Positions 23,479-34,742 are shown, counted from the first letter of the stretch. The stretch: 64,000 nucleotides of DNA from Streptomyces omiyaensis (GCF_014650895.1 NZ_BMVV01000003.1:248001-312000); one strand, 5' to 3'. Notes: generated by a model not told the origin, from the sequence alone. Made by a program: numbers and translations.

Positions 23479-24909
23479 TCAGGCGTGCTCGCCGCCGCCG
23501 AGGTGGTGGACGCGGACCATGTTGGTGGTGCCGGGGACGCCGGGGGGCGATCCGGCGGTGATGACCATGGTGTCGCCCGCGTTGTGGCGCTGGAGCTTGA
23601 GCAGCTCGGCGTCGACGAGGTCGACCATCGCGTCGGTGTTGTCGACGAAGGGGACCAGGAAGGACTCGACGCCCCAGCTCAGGGTGAGCTGGTTGCGGGT
23701 GCCCTCGTCCGTGGTGAAGGCGAGGATCGGCTGCTGGGTGCGGTAGCGCGAGAGGCGCCGGGCGGTGTCCCCGGACTGGGTGAAGGCGATCAGCGCCTTG
23801 CCGTCGAGGAAGTCGGCGATCTCGCAGGCCGCGCGGGCGACGGAGCCGCCCTGGGTGCGCGGCTTCTTGCCGGGGACGAGGGGCTGGAGGCCCTTGGAGA
23901 GGAGCTCCTCCTCGGCCGCGGCGACGATCTTCGACATCGTCTTGACGGTCTCGATCGGGTAGGCGCCGACCGAGGACTCGGCGGAGAGCATGACCGCGTC
24001 CGCGCCGTCCAGGATGGCGTTGGCGACGTCGCTCGCCTCGGCGCGGGTCGGCCGGGAGTTGGTGATCATCGACTCCATCATCTGGGTGGCGACGATGACC
24101 GGCTTGGCGTTGCGGCGGCACATCTCGACGAGGCGCTTCTGCACCATCGGCACCCGCTCCAGCGGGTACTCGACGGCGAGGTCGCCGCGGGCCACCATGA
24201 CGGCGTCGAAGGCGGCGACGACCTCCGCCATGTTCTCGACGGCCTGCGGCTTCTCGACCTTGGCGATGACGGGGACCCGGCGGCCCTCCTCGTCCATCAC
24301 CTTGTGGACGTCCTTGACGTCGGCGGCGTCGCGGACGAAGGAGAGGGCGACCATGTCGCAGCCCATCCGGAGGGCGAAGCGGAGGTCCTCGACGTCCTTC
24401 TCGGAGAGGGCCGGGACGTTGACCGCCGCACCGGGCAGGTTGATGCCCTTGTGGTCGGAGATCACGCCGCCCTCGATGACGACGGTCTTGACCCGGGGGC
24501 CCTCGACCTCGACGACCCGCAGCTCGACGTTGCCGTCGTTGATGAGGACCTGGTCGCCCTTGGAGACGTCGCCCGGGAGGCCCTTGTAGGTGGTGCCGCA
24601 GATGGACTTGTCACCGGGGACGTCGTCGGTGGTGATGACGAACTCGTCCCCGCGGACCAGTTCGACCGGACCCTCGGCGAAGGTCTCCAGACGGATCTTG
24701 GGACCCTGGAGGTCGGCCAGCACGCCGACGGCGCGGCCGGTGTCGGCGGAGGCCTTGCGGAGACGGTCGTACCGCTCCTGGTGCTCTGCCTGGGTCCCGT
24801 GGCTCATGTTGAAACGGGCCACGTTCATACCGGCCTCGATGAGAGCCTTCAGCTGCTCGTACGAGTCGACGGCGGGGCCCAGTGTGCAGACGATTTTGGA
24901 ACGGCGCAT
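23479..24909 (-). CDS. pyk: pyruvate kinase
   Basis: A 476-residue pyruvate kinase converting phosphoenolpyruvate and ADP to pyruvate and ATP. ATG 24909 gives MRRSKIVCTLGPAVDSYEQL, the standard start. Catalytic segments are ARFNMSHGTQAEHQER, the K+/substrate loop LQGPKIRLE, the Mg-binding VMVARGDLAVE and the signature MMESMITNSRPTRAEASDVA. The C-terminal allosteric domain is present. Corresponds to Pyk2 of S. coelicolor by position. It precedes, on the same strand, nothing coupled: ackA ends 75 bp upstream. Together with ackA, pta and pfkA it forms a central-carbon node. Confidence 0.97.
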   Translation of the reverse strand: MRRSKIVCTLGPAVDSYEQLKALIEAGMNVARFNMSHGTQAEHQERYDRLRKASADTGRAVGVLADLQGPKIRLETFAEGPVELVRGDEFVITTDDVPGDKSICGTTYKGLPGDVSKGDQVLINDGNVELRVVEVEGPRVKTVVIEGGVISDHKGINLPGAAVNVPALSEKDVEDLRFALRMGCDMVALSFVRDAADVKDVHKVMDEEGRRVPVIAKVEKPQAVENMAEVVAAFDAVMVARGDLAVEYPLERVPMVQKRLVEMCRRNAKPVIVATQMMESMITNSRPTRAEASDVANAILDGADAVMLSAESSVGAYPIETVKTMSKIVAAAEEELLSKGLQPLVPGKKPRTQGGSVARAACEIADFLDGKALIAFTQSGDTARRLSRYRTQQPILAFTTDEGTRNQLTLSWGVESFLVPFVDNTDAMVDLVDAELLKLQRHNAGDTMVITAGSPPGVPGTTNMVRVHHLGGGEHA

Positions 24910-24983
24910 GAGGCGGATCCTATCGGTTTGTTTCACTGCGGAATATTCCGGCTGGTGGAAAGTACAAATGGGCGCGGGCTCGC

Positions 24984-26206
<1,223 letters not shown>

Positions 26207-26210
<4 letters not shown>

Positions 26211-28309
26211 GCGGTGGGCTCCTGGGCGTCGGCGGCCCCGGCCGGGACCTGGGACTGGATCGCGGTGATGGCGACCGTGTTGACGATGTCGCTGACGAGG
26301 GCGCCGCGCGAGAGGTCGTTCACCGGCTTGCGCAGGCCCTGGAGGACCGGGCCGACGGCGACGGCGCCGGCCGAGCGCTGGACCGCCTTGTAGGTGTTGT
26401 TGCCGGTGTTGAGGTCCGGGAAGATCAGCACGGTGGCCTGGCCGGCCACCTCCGATTCCGGCAGCTTGGTCGCCGCCACGGAGGGCTCCACGGCCGCGTC
26501 GTACTGGATCGGGCCCTCGATGCGCAGCCCCGGGTGGGCCTCGCGGACCAGCTTGGTGGCCTCGCGGACCTTGTCGACGTCGGCGCCGGAGCCGGAGGTG
26601 CCGGTGGAGTACGAGAGCATCGCGATCCGCGGCTCGACGCCGAAGCGGGCCGCGGTGGCCGCCGACTGCACGGCGATGTCCGCGAGCTGCTCGGCGTTCG
26701 GGTCCGGGTTGACCGCGCAGTCGCCGTAGACCAGCACCTTGTCGGCGAGGCACATGAAGAAGACCGAGGAGACGATCGAGGCGTCCGGCTTGGTCTTGAT
26801 GATCTCGAAGGCGGGGCGGATGGTCGCGGCGGTGGAGTGGACGGAGCCGGAGACCATGCCGTCGGCGAGGCCCTCCTGGACCATCAGGGTGCCGAAGTAG
26901 TTCACGTCGGCGACCACGTCGTAGGCGAGCTCCACGGTGACGCCCTTGTGGGCGCGCAGCGCCGCGTACTTCTCGGCGAAGGCGTCCCGCAGCTCGGAGG
27001 TCTGCGGGTCGATCAGCTGGGTCCCGCGCAGGTCGACGCTCAGGTCGGCGGCCTTCTTGCGGATGGCCTCGACGTCGCCCAGCAGGGTGAGGTCGCAGAC
27101 GTCCCGGCGGAGCAGCACGTCGGCGGCGCGCAGCACCCGCTCCTCGGCGCCCTCGGGCAGCACCACCCGGCGCCGGTCGGCCCGGGCCTGTTCGAGCAGC
27201 TCGTGCTCGAACATCATCGGGGTGACCCGTCCGCTGGGCGCCACCGAGATCCGCCCCAGCAGGCCGGCGGTGTCCACGTGCCGCTCGAAGAGGCCGAGCG
27301 CGGTCTCCGCCTTGCGCGGGGTGGCCGCGTTCAGCTTGCCCTCCAGGGCGAAGAGTTCGGCGGCGGTGGGGAAGCTGTTGCCGGGGACGGAGATCACCGG
27401 GGTGCCGGGGGCGAGCCGGGCCGCCAGGGTGAGGACCGCGTCGCTGGGCCGCTCGTCCAGGGTGAGCAGGACGCCCGCGATCGGGGGCGTACCGGCCGAG
27501 TGGGCGGCGAGCGCGCCGACGACCAGGTCGGCGCGGTCCCCGGGGGTGACGACCAGGCAGCCGGGGGTCAGCGCGTCGAGGAAGTTCGGCAGCATCGCGC
27601 CGCCGAAGACGAAGTCCAGGGCGTCGCGGGCGAGCCCGGCGTCGTCGCCGAGGACGACGGTGGCGCCGAGGGCGTGGGTGATCTGGGCGACGGTCGGCGC
27701 GGCGAGCGCGGGCTCGTCCGGGAGGACGTAGCAGGGGACGGGCAGCCGGGCGGCCAGCCGGTCGGCGATGACCTCGCGGTCCTCGGCCGCGACCCGGTTG
27801 ACGACCATCGCGAGGACGTCGCAGCCGAGGCCGTCGTAGGCGCGGAAGGCGTTGCGGGCCTCGGACCGGACGGACTCGGCCGACTGGCCCTTGCCGCCGA
27901 CCACCGGGATGACGGAGGCGCCGAACTCGTTGGCCAGGCGGGCGTTGAGGGCGAGCTCGTCGGGGACCTGGGTGCCGGCGAAGTCGGTGCCCAGGACGAG
28001 GACGACCTCGTAGTCGCGGGCGACGGCGTGGAAGCGGTCGACCAGCCGGGAGAGGAGTTCGTCGGTGCCCTGCTCGGCCTGGAGCGCGGAGGCCTCGTGG
28101 TAGTCCATGCCGTAGACCGTCGAGGGGTCCTGCGTCAGCCGGTAGCGGGCGCGCAGCAGGTCGAAGAGGCGGTCGGGACCGTCGTGCACCAGCGGCCGGA
28201 ACACCCCCACCCGGTCCACCTGTCGGGTGAGGAGTTCCATGACTCCCAGCTCGACGACCTGGCGGCCGTCCCCGCGGTCGATCCCGGTCACGTACACACT
28301 GCGCGTCAC
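26207..28309 (-). CDS. pta: phosphate acetyltransferase (long form)
   Basis: A 700-residue phosphotransacetylase, interconverting acetyl-CoA and acetyl phosphate. GTG 28309 follows AGGAGA at good spacing. The N-terminal 200 residues are a P-loop-like domain related to BioD (VYVTGIDRG, VLVLGTDFAGTQVPDE), the middle is a DRTGG domain, and the C-terminal 330 residues are the catalytic PTA domain (RRVVLPEGAEERVLRAAD, DGMVSGSVHSTAATIRPAF, NTGNNTYKAVQRSAGA). This long three-domain form is allosterically regulated in other bacteria. It is coupled to ackA and divergent from pfkA. Confidence 0.97.
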
Positions 28310-28642
28310 GCCGTGGTCTCCTGTCCAGTCCTGCGGAAGGGGCCCGTCCCGTGGAAGGGCCGTCCTGCGTGAGGGCCCGGCCCTTCCTCGGGCCCGGCCC
28401 TCGCCCTGCGTCAACCCCCCGGCCTCGAAAAGAAGCCGATAGGGCGGCATTACCCCCTTGACAATACCCTCGCACCTGGGTAGGTCGCCCGCTGTACGAA
28501 GGGCCTGCCCCACGGGACGAAAGACCCCCGGACGGACCCGCTCCCGGCACGCGCGGAGCAGTGGCGAACGCCCCGGACGCACCGGGCGTGTGAGAATCGA
28601 AACGGCTCAAACGGACCGCGACCGAGCAGGAGACACAGCACG
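28310..28642. other. 333-bp divergent region between pta and pfkA
   Basis: No gene is seen. It carries the pta ribosome binding site next to 28309, a GC-rich stretch, then a strong plus-strand promoter (28458-28486) followed by about 150 bp of pfkA leader ending in a GCAGGAGA ribosome binding site. No clear pta promoter or operator was recognised. Confidence 0.6.
28458..28486 (+). promoter_or_regulatory. pfkA promoter
   Basis: Consensus TTGACA (28458-28463), 17-bp spacer, TAGGTC (28481-28486), a good Streptomyces vegetative (HrdB-type) promoter. Transcription would start near 28493. Confidence 0.65.
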
Positions 28643-29668
28643 ATGCGTATCGGAGTTCTCACCGCAGGCGGCGACTGCCCCGGCCTGAACGCAGTGATCC
28701 GGTCGGTCGTCCACCGGGCCGTGACCAATTACGGGGACGAGGTGATCGGCTTCGAGGACGGCTACGCCGGGCTCCTCGACGGGCGCTACCGCCCCCTCGA
28801 CCTCAACGCCGTCAGCGGCATCCTGGCCCGCGGCGGCACCATCCTCGGCTCCTCCCGCCTGGAGCGCGCCCGCTTCGCCGCCGCCTGCGACAACGCCAAG
28901 GCGCTCGTCGAGAAGAGCGGCTTCGACGCCCTCATCCCGATCGGCGGAGAGGGCACCCTGACGGCCGCCCGGATGCTCTCCGACGCGGGCGTGCCCGTCG
29001 TCGGCGTCCCCAAGACCATCGACAACGACATCTCCTCCACCGACCGCACCTTCGGTTTCGACACCGCCGTCGGCGTCGCCACCGAGGCCATGGACCGGCT
29101 GAAGACCACCGCCGAGTCCCACCAGCGCGTCATGGTCGTCGAGGTGATGGGCCGTCACGCCGGCTGGATCGCCCTGGAGTCCGGCATGGCCGGCGGCGCC
29201 CACGGCATCTGCCTGCCCGAGCGGCCCTTCGACCCGGCCCAGCTGGTCAAGATGGTCGAGGAGCGCTTCGCCCGGGGCAAGAAGTTCGCCGTCATCTGCG
29301 TCGCCGAGGGCGCCCACCCCCTCGCCGGCACCATGGACTACGGCAAGGGCGAGATCGACCAGTTCGGCCACGAGCGCTTCCAGGGCATCGGCACCGCCCT
29401 CGCCTACGAGCTGGAGCGGCGCCTCGGCAAGGAGGCCCGCCCGGTCATCCTCGGCCACGTCCAGCGCGGCGGCACCCCCACCGCGTACGACCGCGTCCTC
29501 GCCACCCGCTTCGGCTGGCACGCGGTGGAGGCCGTGCACCGCGGCGAGTTCGGCAACATGACCGCGCTGCGCGGCACCGACGTGAAGATGGTCCCGCTGG
29601 CCGAGGCCGTCACCCGGCTCAAGACGGTCCCCGAGGACCGGATGCGGGAGGCCGAGTCGGTCTTCTGA
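28643..29668 (+). CDS. pfkA: 6-phosphofructokinase
   Basis: A 341-residue phosphofructokinase of glycolysis. The start MRIGVLTAGGDCPGLNAVIR contains the nucleotide loop. IPIGGEGTLTAARML has Gly at the position that favours ATP over pyrophosphate, while VPKTIDNDI has the Lys more often seen in pyrophosphate enzymes; this mixed pattern is, from memory, typical of actinobacterial ATP-dependent enzymes. Substrate-binding VVEVMGRHAGWIALESGM follows. It has its own strong promoter and a terminator 14 bp after the stop. It lies opposite pta-ackA, so glycolysis and acetate overflow are adjacent but separately transcribed. Confidence 0.96.
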   Translation: MRIGVLTAGGDCPGLNAVIRSVVHRAVTNYGDEVIGFEDGYAGLLDGRYRPLDLNAVSGILARGGTILGSSRLERARFAAACDNAKALVEKSGFDALIPIGGEGTLTAARMLSDAGVPVVGVPKTIDNDISSTDRTFGFDTAVGVATEAMDRLKTTAESHQRVMVVEVMGRHAGWIALESGMAGGAHGICLPERPFDPAQLVKMVEERFARGKKFAVICVAEGAHPLAGTMDYGKGEIDQFGHERFQGIGTALAYELERRLGKEARPVILGHVQRGGTPTAYDRVLATRFGWHAVEAVHRGEFGNMTALRGTDVKMVPLAEAVTRLKTVPEDRMREAESVF

Positions 29669-29682
29669 CCCTCGCGCGCCCC

Positions 29683-29717
29683 AGGACGGAGGTCCCGCCC
29701 GGCGGGACCTCCGTCCT
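29683..29717 (+). terminator. pfkA terminator
   Basis: A perfect 16-bp stem (AGGACGGAGGTCCCGC and complement), 3-nt loop, followed by TTCCTTCC. The 205 bp beyond it, up to the next gene at 29923, show nothing recognisable. Confidence 0.85.
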
Positions 29718-29922
29718 TTCCTTCCGGGCGACCCACGTCCCGCCCGGAGGGCCGGGTCCAGGCCGTCCCTTCCGGATCCCGCCGGGCCCGCGCCGACCGG
29801 CACCGCACCTCGCCGCGTCGCCGGGACACCCGGGTGCGTCCCGTACGGGGGCGCCCCCACCGCCTGTCGACGCACGGCACCGGGCGACGCGGGCCCGACC
29901 GGCGCGATCCGAAAGGGGCGGC

Positions 29923-30594
29923 CTAGTGCCCGACCGCCGCCCAGAAGTGGTCGTCGACCGTCTCCAGGTACGCCCGGCCCTCGTCGCCCGTCGCCCCCGA
30001 CGCGCCCCAGCTGGACGTCGCCGCCATGTGGGAGTGGTACTCGGCGTGCAGCCGGGCGAGCGCCGGCTCCACCACCCGCTTGGACAGCGGCAGCATCCGG
30101 ACGACCGGCTTCACGTACGCCTGCCAGCGGGTCGTCGCCGCGTCCCGCAGCAGCTCCGTCAGCCGTTCGCTCCCGCCGGTCGCGGTGACGAGGGCGCGCG
30201 GGCCGAGCCCCAGGGCCTCGGCGAGCGCGGCGGTCTGCCGCTCGGTGCCCTTCCAGCTGCCCTCGTCCTCCATCCGGCGGTACGCCTGCGCGGCGACGCC
30301 CACCCGCCGGGCGAGCTCCTCCGCCGCCAGCCCGCGCGCCACCCGGTGCTCCCGCAGGGTGGAGGCGGCGGCGATCAGGTCGGAGGGCGAGCACCACAGG
30401 ACGCCCGCGAGCGCGGTCAGCTCCTGTTCGCTCGGCGCGAGGGTGCCGCGCTCCCAGGCGGCGACCGTGTCGGGCGTGACGGAGAGGCCGTACTGGGCGC
30501 GCAGGCCGTACGCGACGTGGCCCGGCGCCATGCCGAGCGCCTGGCGCAGGCGGCGGGCGGCCGGGGCGTCGAAGGGAGGAGAAGGATGGTGCAC
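29923..30594 (-). CDS. XRE-type regulator with two helix-turn-helix domains
   Basis: A 223-residue DNA-binding protein with two Cro/CI-type domains in tandem. The first is GLSVTPDTVAAWERGTLAPS with flanking helices (residues 15-75). The second is RGLAAEELARRVGVAAQAYR, then RMEDEGSWKGTERQTAALAE (residues 85-135). The remaining 90 residues are helical with VKPVVRMLPLSKRVVEPALA, perhaps an effector or dimer domain. GTG 30594 lacks a ribosome binding site; TACCGT lies 6 bp upstream, so it may be leaderless. The target genes are unknown; it is followed by the two-component system on the same strand upstream. Confidence 0.8.
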   Translation of the reverse strand: MHHPSPPFDAPAARRLRQALGMAPGHVAYGLRAQYGLSVTPDTVAAWERGTLAPSEQELTALAGVLWCSPSDLIAAASTLREHRVARGLAAEELARRVGVAAQAYRRMEDEGSWKGTERQTAALAEALGLGPRALVTATGGSERLTELLRDAATTRWQAYVKPVVRMLPLSKRVVEPALARLHAEYHSHMAATSSWGASGATGDEGRAYLETVDDHFWAAVGH

Positions 30595-30727
30595 CCGGCC
30601 ACGGTAGGCGTCTGGGAGGATCCGTGGCTACGGTGTGTTCGGCCGAGGCCACAGTCTGTAGGAACATGGGAACCGGCCGGTAATCGGGGCGTGACGTCCG
30701 GTGAGCGGGGGCCGGCGGGCCCCGGGC

Positions 30728-31414
30728 TCAGCGCCCGCCGCGCCACCGGTACTGGAGCTCCGGCCGGCCGATCTGCCCGTACTGCGGGGCCCGGACCGCC
30801 CGCCCCTCGGCGACCAGGTGCTCCAGATAGCGGCGCGCGGTGATCCGCGAGATCCCCACCGCCGTGCCGGCCTCCGCGGCGGTCAGCCCGGCCGGCGCCT
30901 CGCGCAGGGTGCGGGTGACCGACTCCAGGGTCGGACCGCTCAGCCCCTTCGGCAGGGCGGCGGCGTGCGGGACGCGCAGCGCGGCGAGCGCCCGGTCCAC
31001 CTCGTCCTGCCCGGACGCCTCCCCGGCCGCGCCCCGGAACTCGGCGTACCGCGTCAGCCGGTCCCGCAGCGTGCCGAAGGCGAAGGGCTTCAGGACGTAC
31101 TGGACCACCCCGAGGGACACCCCCTCGCGGACCACCGCCAGGTCGCGCGCGGAGGTCACCGCGATCACGTCCGCCCCGTGGCCGGCGGCCCGCAGCGCCC
31201 GCAGCAGGGCGAGTCCGTGCCCGTCCGGCAGGTAGAGGTCGAGCAGGATCAGGTCGACGGGGAGCCGGTCGAGCAGCCGCACCGCCGCCGCCCGCGAGTG
31301 CGCGACCCCGACCACCCGGAAGCCCTCCACCCGGCCGGCGTACAGGGCGTGCGCGTCGGCGGCGACGGGATCGTCCTCCACCACGAGCACCCGGATCTCC
31401 TGAGGCCCGCTCAC
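30728..31414 (-). CDS. CitB/DcuR-type response regulator
   Basis: A 228-residue response regulator. The receiver domain has the acidic pocket VVEDD, phospho-acceptor Asp59 in LILLDLYLPDG and the conserved Lys in YVLKPF. The C-terminal domain is a winged helix (GLTAAEAGTAVGISRITARR, then YLEHLVAEGRAVRAPQYG) typical of the CitB class controlling citrate or C4-dicarboxylate genes. ATG 31414 overlaps the kinase stop (ATGA). The divergent DctA-type symporter gene is the obvious target. A weak GGGGCC-GGCG-GGCCCC hairpin ends the operon at 30708-30723. Confidence 0.93.
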   Translation of the reverse strand: MSGPQEIRVLVVEDDPVAADAHALYAGRVEGFRVVGVAHSRAAAVRLLDRLPVDLILLDLYLPDGHGLALLRALRAAGHGADVIAVTSARDLAVVREGVSLGVVQYVLKPFAFGTLRDRLTRYAEFRGAAGEASGQDEVDRALAALRVPHAAALPKGLSGPTLESVTRTLREAPAGLTAAEAGTAVGISRITARRYLEHLVAEGRAVRAPQYGQIGRPELQYRWRGGR

Positions 31415-33072
31415 GCGGCGCCTCCCCGCACCGGGGCGGCCGTCTCCGCGGCGGCGGCCGTCTCCGCGGCGCCGCGCGGGAGGGGGACGCGGACCGTGAA
31501 GCGGGCGCCGCCCTCCGGGGTCTCGTCCAGGGTGAGGGTCCCGGCGGCACGGGTGACCGCCTGGCGGACCAGCGCCAGGCCCAGGCCGCGCCCCGGCCCC
31601 CGGGTGGACCAGCCCCGGCCGAGCACCGCGTCCCGGTCGGCGGGGCGGACGCCGGGCCCGCTGTCGTCGACCCGGAGCAGCAGCTCGCCGTCGCCGGAAC
31701 GGGCCGCGACCGTCACGGTCACCCGCGCCTGCGGAGTGCCGCCCGCCGCCTCCACCGCGTTGTCGACGAGGTTGCCGAGGACCGTGACGAGGTCCCTCGG
31801 CGCCAGGGACGGCGGGAGCAGCCCGTCGTCGATCCGGCTGCCCTCGGTGAGGACCAGCTCCACGCCCCGCTCGTTGGCCTGCGCCGCCTTGCCGAGCAGC
31901 AGCGCCGCCAGGACCGGCTCGCCGACCGCGTCCACCACCCGGTCGGTGAGCGCCTGCGCCAGCTCCAGCTCGGCCGTCGCGAAGTCCACCGCCTCGGCCA
32001 CCCGGCCGAGTTCGATCAGCGACACCACGGTGTGGAGCCGGTTCGCCGCCTCGTGCGCCTGCGAGCGCAGCGCCTCCGTGAAGCCGCGCTCCGAGTCCAG
32101 CTCGCCGGAGAGCGCCTGGAGTTCGGTGCGGTCCCGGAGGGTCACCACGGTGCCGCGCCGCTCACCGCCCACCACCGGGCGGGTGCTGACGACGAGGACC
32201 CGGTCGTCGGTCAGGTGGGTCTCGTCGACCCGGGGCTCCGAGGAGAGCAGCGCCCCGGTCAGCGGCGCCGGCAGCCCGAGCTCGGCGGCCGGCCGGCCGA
32301 CCACCGCCCCGTCCAGGCCCAGCAGTTCGCGCGCCCCGTCGTTGATGAGCGCGATCCTGCGCCGCCCGTCGAGCATGACCAGGCCCTCCCGCACCGCGTG
32401 CAGCGCGGCCTCGTGGTAGTCGTGCATCCGGCTCAGCTCGCCGGCGTTCATCCCGTGGGTGTGCCGCCGCAGCCGGGCGTTGATCACGTACGTGCCGGCG
32501 CCGCCGAGCGCGAGCGCCAGACCGGCCATCCCGAGCAGCGCGGTCACCTGCTCCCGCACCTGCGCGCTGATCCGCTCGATCGTGATGCCCGCGCTGACCA
32601 GCGCGACCACCCGCCCGCCGGAGACGACCGGGGTGATCGTCCGCACCGAGGGGCCGAGGATCCCGAGGTGGGTCTCGGAGAAGGTCTCGCCGCGCAGGGC
32701 CGGCTCGATGTGCCCGAGGTAGTGGCGGCCGATCTGGGCGGGCTCCGGATGGGTCCACCGCGTCCCGTCCGGTGCCATGACCACCACGAAGGCCACGTCC
32801 GCCCGGCGCCGCAGCTCCTCCGCGTACGGCTGGAGCGCGGCGGACGGGTCGGCCGAGCGGGCCGCCGCCACCACGGACGGGGAGCCGGCGACGGCGGTCG
32901 CCGTCGCCGTGGACTGGCGGCGCGCGGTCTCCTCGGCCTGCTCCAGGTCCGTGAGGTACGCGAAGACCGCGCATCCGGCCACGACCGCGGCCATCAGCAC
33001 GACCTGCATCGCGAAGAGCTGGCCGGCCAGGCTGCGGGGCCGGGGGAGGGAGCGGAGGAGCGGGAGACGCAT
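31411..33072 (-). CDS. CitA/DcuS-type sensor histidine kinase
   Basis: A 553-residue membrane kinase. Helix 1 (QLFAMQVVLMAAVVAGCAVF) and helix 2 (VTALLGMAGLALALGGAGTY) bracket a periplasmic PAS/CACHE sensor with the ligand-type segment VVVMAPDGTRWTHPEPAQIG, as in citrate and fumarate sensors. A cytoplasmic PAS follows (GLVMLDGRRRIALINDGARE). The kinase core has the His box FTEALRSQAHEAANRLHTVV, the N box LGNLVDNAVEAAGG and glycine loops in RVDDSGPGVRP and GLGLALVRQAV. ATG 33072 is taken as start; no good ribosome binding site precedes it. It senses, by family, extracellular C4-dicarboxylate or citrate. Confidence 0.93.
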   Translation of the reverse strand: MRLPLLRSLPRPRSLAGQLFAMQVVLMAAVVAGCAVFAYLTDLEQAEETARRQSTATATAVAGSPSVVAAARSADPSAALQPYAEELRRRADVAFVVVMAPDGTRWTHPEPAQIGRHYLGHIEPALRGETFSETHLGILGPSVRTITPVVSGGRVVALVSAGITIERISAQVREQVTALLGMAGLALALGGAGTYVINARLRRHTHGMNAGELSRMHDYHEAALHAVREGLVMLDGRRRIALINDGARELLGLDGAVVGRPAAELGLPAPLTGALLSSEPRVDETHLTDDRVLVVSTRPVVGGERRGTVVTLRDRTELQALSGELDSERGFTEALRSQAHEAANRLHTVVSLIELGRVAEAVDFATAELELAQALTDRVVDAVGEPVLAALLLGKAAQANERGVELVLTEGSRIDDGLLPPSLAPRDLVTVLGNLVDNAVEAAGGTPQARVTVTVAARSGDGELLLRVDDSGPGVRPADRDAVLGRGWSTRGPGRGLGLALVRQAVTRAAGTLTLDETPEGGARFTVRVPLPRGAAETAAAAETAAPVRGGAA

Positions 33073-33280
33073 GCGAGCAAGTGTGCACGCCGGGATTTGC
33101 TCCGGTGCGTTGCGTTCCCGAATCGTTCCCTTCCCGACAGCCCCCGCCGCGCGGGCCCGGCCGGACGGATGACGTTTCGGCCATGAACGAAAGGAACGCA
33201 ACGGTGACCCCGGTCACAGGCTGGTGGATAGTCGCGGAGTCCACCGGGACGTGGACACCCATCAGCGCGAGGAGGACCCC

Positions 33281-34642
33281 GTGGCCGCACGCCGGGACCG
33301 TACCCACTATCTGTATCTGGCCGTCATCGGCGCCGTCCTGCTCGGCATCGGCGTCGGCTTCCTGGCCCCGGGCGTGGCCGTCGAGCTGAAGCCGCTGGGC
33401 ACCGGCTTCGTGAACCTGATCAAGATGATGATCTCGCCGATCATCTTCTGCACGATCGTCCTGGGCGTCGGTTCGGTCCGCAAGGCGGCCAAGGTCGGCG
33501 CCGTCGGCGGCCTCGCGCTCGGCTACTTCATGGTGATGTCGACCGTCGCACTCGCGATCGGCCTCGTCGTCGGCAACCTCCTGGAGCCCGGTTCCGGCCT
33601 CCACCTCACCAAGGAGCTGGCCGAGGCCGGCGCCCGGCAGGCGGAGGGCGCGAGCGAGGGCACCGCCGACTTCGTGCTCGGGATCATCCCGACGACCCTG
33701 GTCTCCGCCTTCACCGAGGGCGAGGTCCTCCAGACCCTGCTCGTCGCCCTCCTCGCGGGCTTCGCGCTCCAGGCCATGGGCCCGGCCGGCGAGCCGGTGC
33801 TGCGCGGCATCGGCCACATCCAGCGGCTGGTCTTCCGCATCCTCTCGATGATCATGTGGGCGGCCCCGGTGGGCGCCTTCGGCGCCATCGCCGCCGTCGT
33901 CGGCGCGACCGGCCTCGACGCCCTGAAGTCGCTCGCCGTCATCATGATCGGCTTCTATCTGACCTGCGCCCTCTTCGTCTTCGTCGTCCTCGGCGCGCTG
34001 CTCCGGCTGGTCGCCGGGATCCACATCTGGTCGCTCCTGAGGTACCTGGGACGCGAGTTCCTGCTGATCCTCTCGACCTCCTCCTCCGAGTCCGCGCTGC
34101 CCCGCCTGATCGCCAAGATGGAGCACCTGGGCGTCTCCAAGCCGGTCGTCGGCATCACCGTCCCCACCGGCTACTCCTTCAACCTCGACGGCACCGCCAT
34201 CTACCTCACGATGGCCTCGCTCTTCGTCGCCGAGGCGATGGGCGACCCGCTCTCCGTCGGCGAGCAGATCTCCCTCCTCGTCTTCATGATCATCGCCTCC
34301 AAGGGCGCCGCCGGCGTCACCGGCGCCGGCCTCGCCACCCTGGCCGGCGGCCTCCAGTCGCACCGCCCCGACCTGGTCGACGGCGTCGGCCTGATCGTCG
34401 GCATCGACCGCTTCATGAGCGAGGCCCGCGCCCTCACCAACTTCGCGGGCAACGCCGTCGCCACCGTCCTCGTCGGCACCTGGACGAAGGAGATCGACCG
34501 GACGCGGGTGACCGAGGTCCTGGCGGGGAAGTTCCCCTTCGACGAGAAGACGTTCGTCGACGACCACGCCCCGGCCGACGACCCCGCGGCCGTACCGGAC
34601 CAGCGCGACCAGGGCGAGGAGCGCGCCCGCGCCGGGGTGTGA
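33281..34642 (+). CDS. dctA: DctA-type dicarboxylate:cation symporter
   Basis: A 453-residue transporter of the DAACS family, taking up C4-dicarboxylates with protons or sodium. GTG 33281 follows GAGGAGG. Family motifs are the serine-rich re-entrant loop LILSTSSSESALPRL, TGYSFNLDGTAIYLTMASLF, ASKGAAGVTGAGLATLAGG and DRFMSEARALTNFAGNAVAT. About eight helices and two hairpins fit the length. It is divergent from the CitA/CitB genes, which very likely switch it on. A DctA call is firmer than a GltP (glutamate) call because of the regulator type, but substrate could include both. Confidence 0.92.
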   Translation: MAARRDRTHYLYLAVIGAVLLGIGVGFLAPGVAVELKPLGTGFVNLIKMMISPIIFCTIVLGVGSVRKAAKVGAVGGLALGYFMVMSTVALAIGLVVGNLLEPGSGLHLTKELAEAGARQAEGASEGTADFVLGIIPTTLVSAFTEGEVLQTLLVALLAGFALQAMGPAGEPVLRGIGHIQRLVFRILSMIMWAAPVGAFGAIAAVVGATGLDALKSLAVIMIGFYLTCALFVFVVLGALLRLVAGIHIWSLLRYLGREFLLILSTSSSESALPRLIAKMEHLGVSKPVVGITVPTGYSFNLDGTAIYLTMASLFVAEAMGDPLSVGEQISLLVFMIIASKGAAGVTGAGLATLAGGLQSHRPDLVDGVGLIVGIDRFMSEARALTNFAGNAVATVLVGTWTKEIDRTRVTEVLAGKFPFDEKTFVDDHAPADDPAAVPDQRDQGEERARAGV

Positions 34643-34713
34643 CGCCGTGAACCTCCTCCCGGGACCCGGGCCTTGAGCCGGATCCGGGCACCGGGAGGAA
34701 CCCGTCCCGTGCG

Positions 34714-34742
34714 GAAGGCCCTTGACGGCGTCAAGGGCCTTC
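34714..34742 (+). terminator. terminator after the symporter gene
   Basis: GAAGGCCCTTGACG and its complement meet across a 1-nt centre (effective loop slightly larger), 71 bp after the stop codon. Confidence 0.65.
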
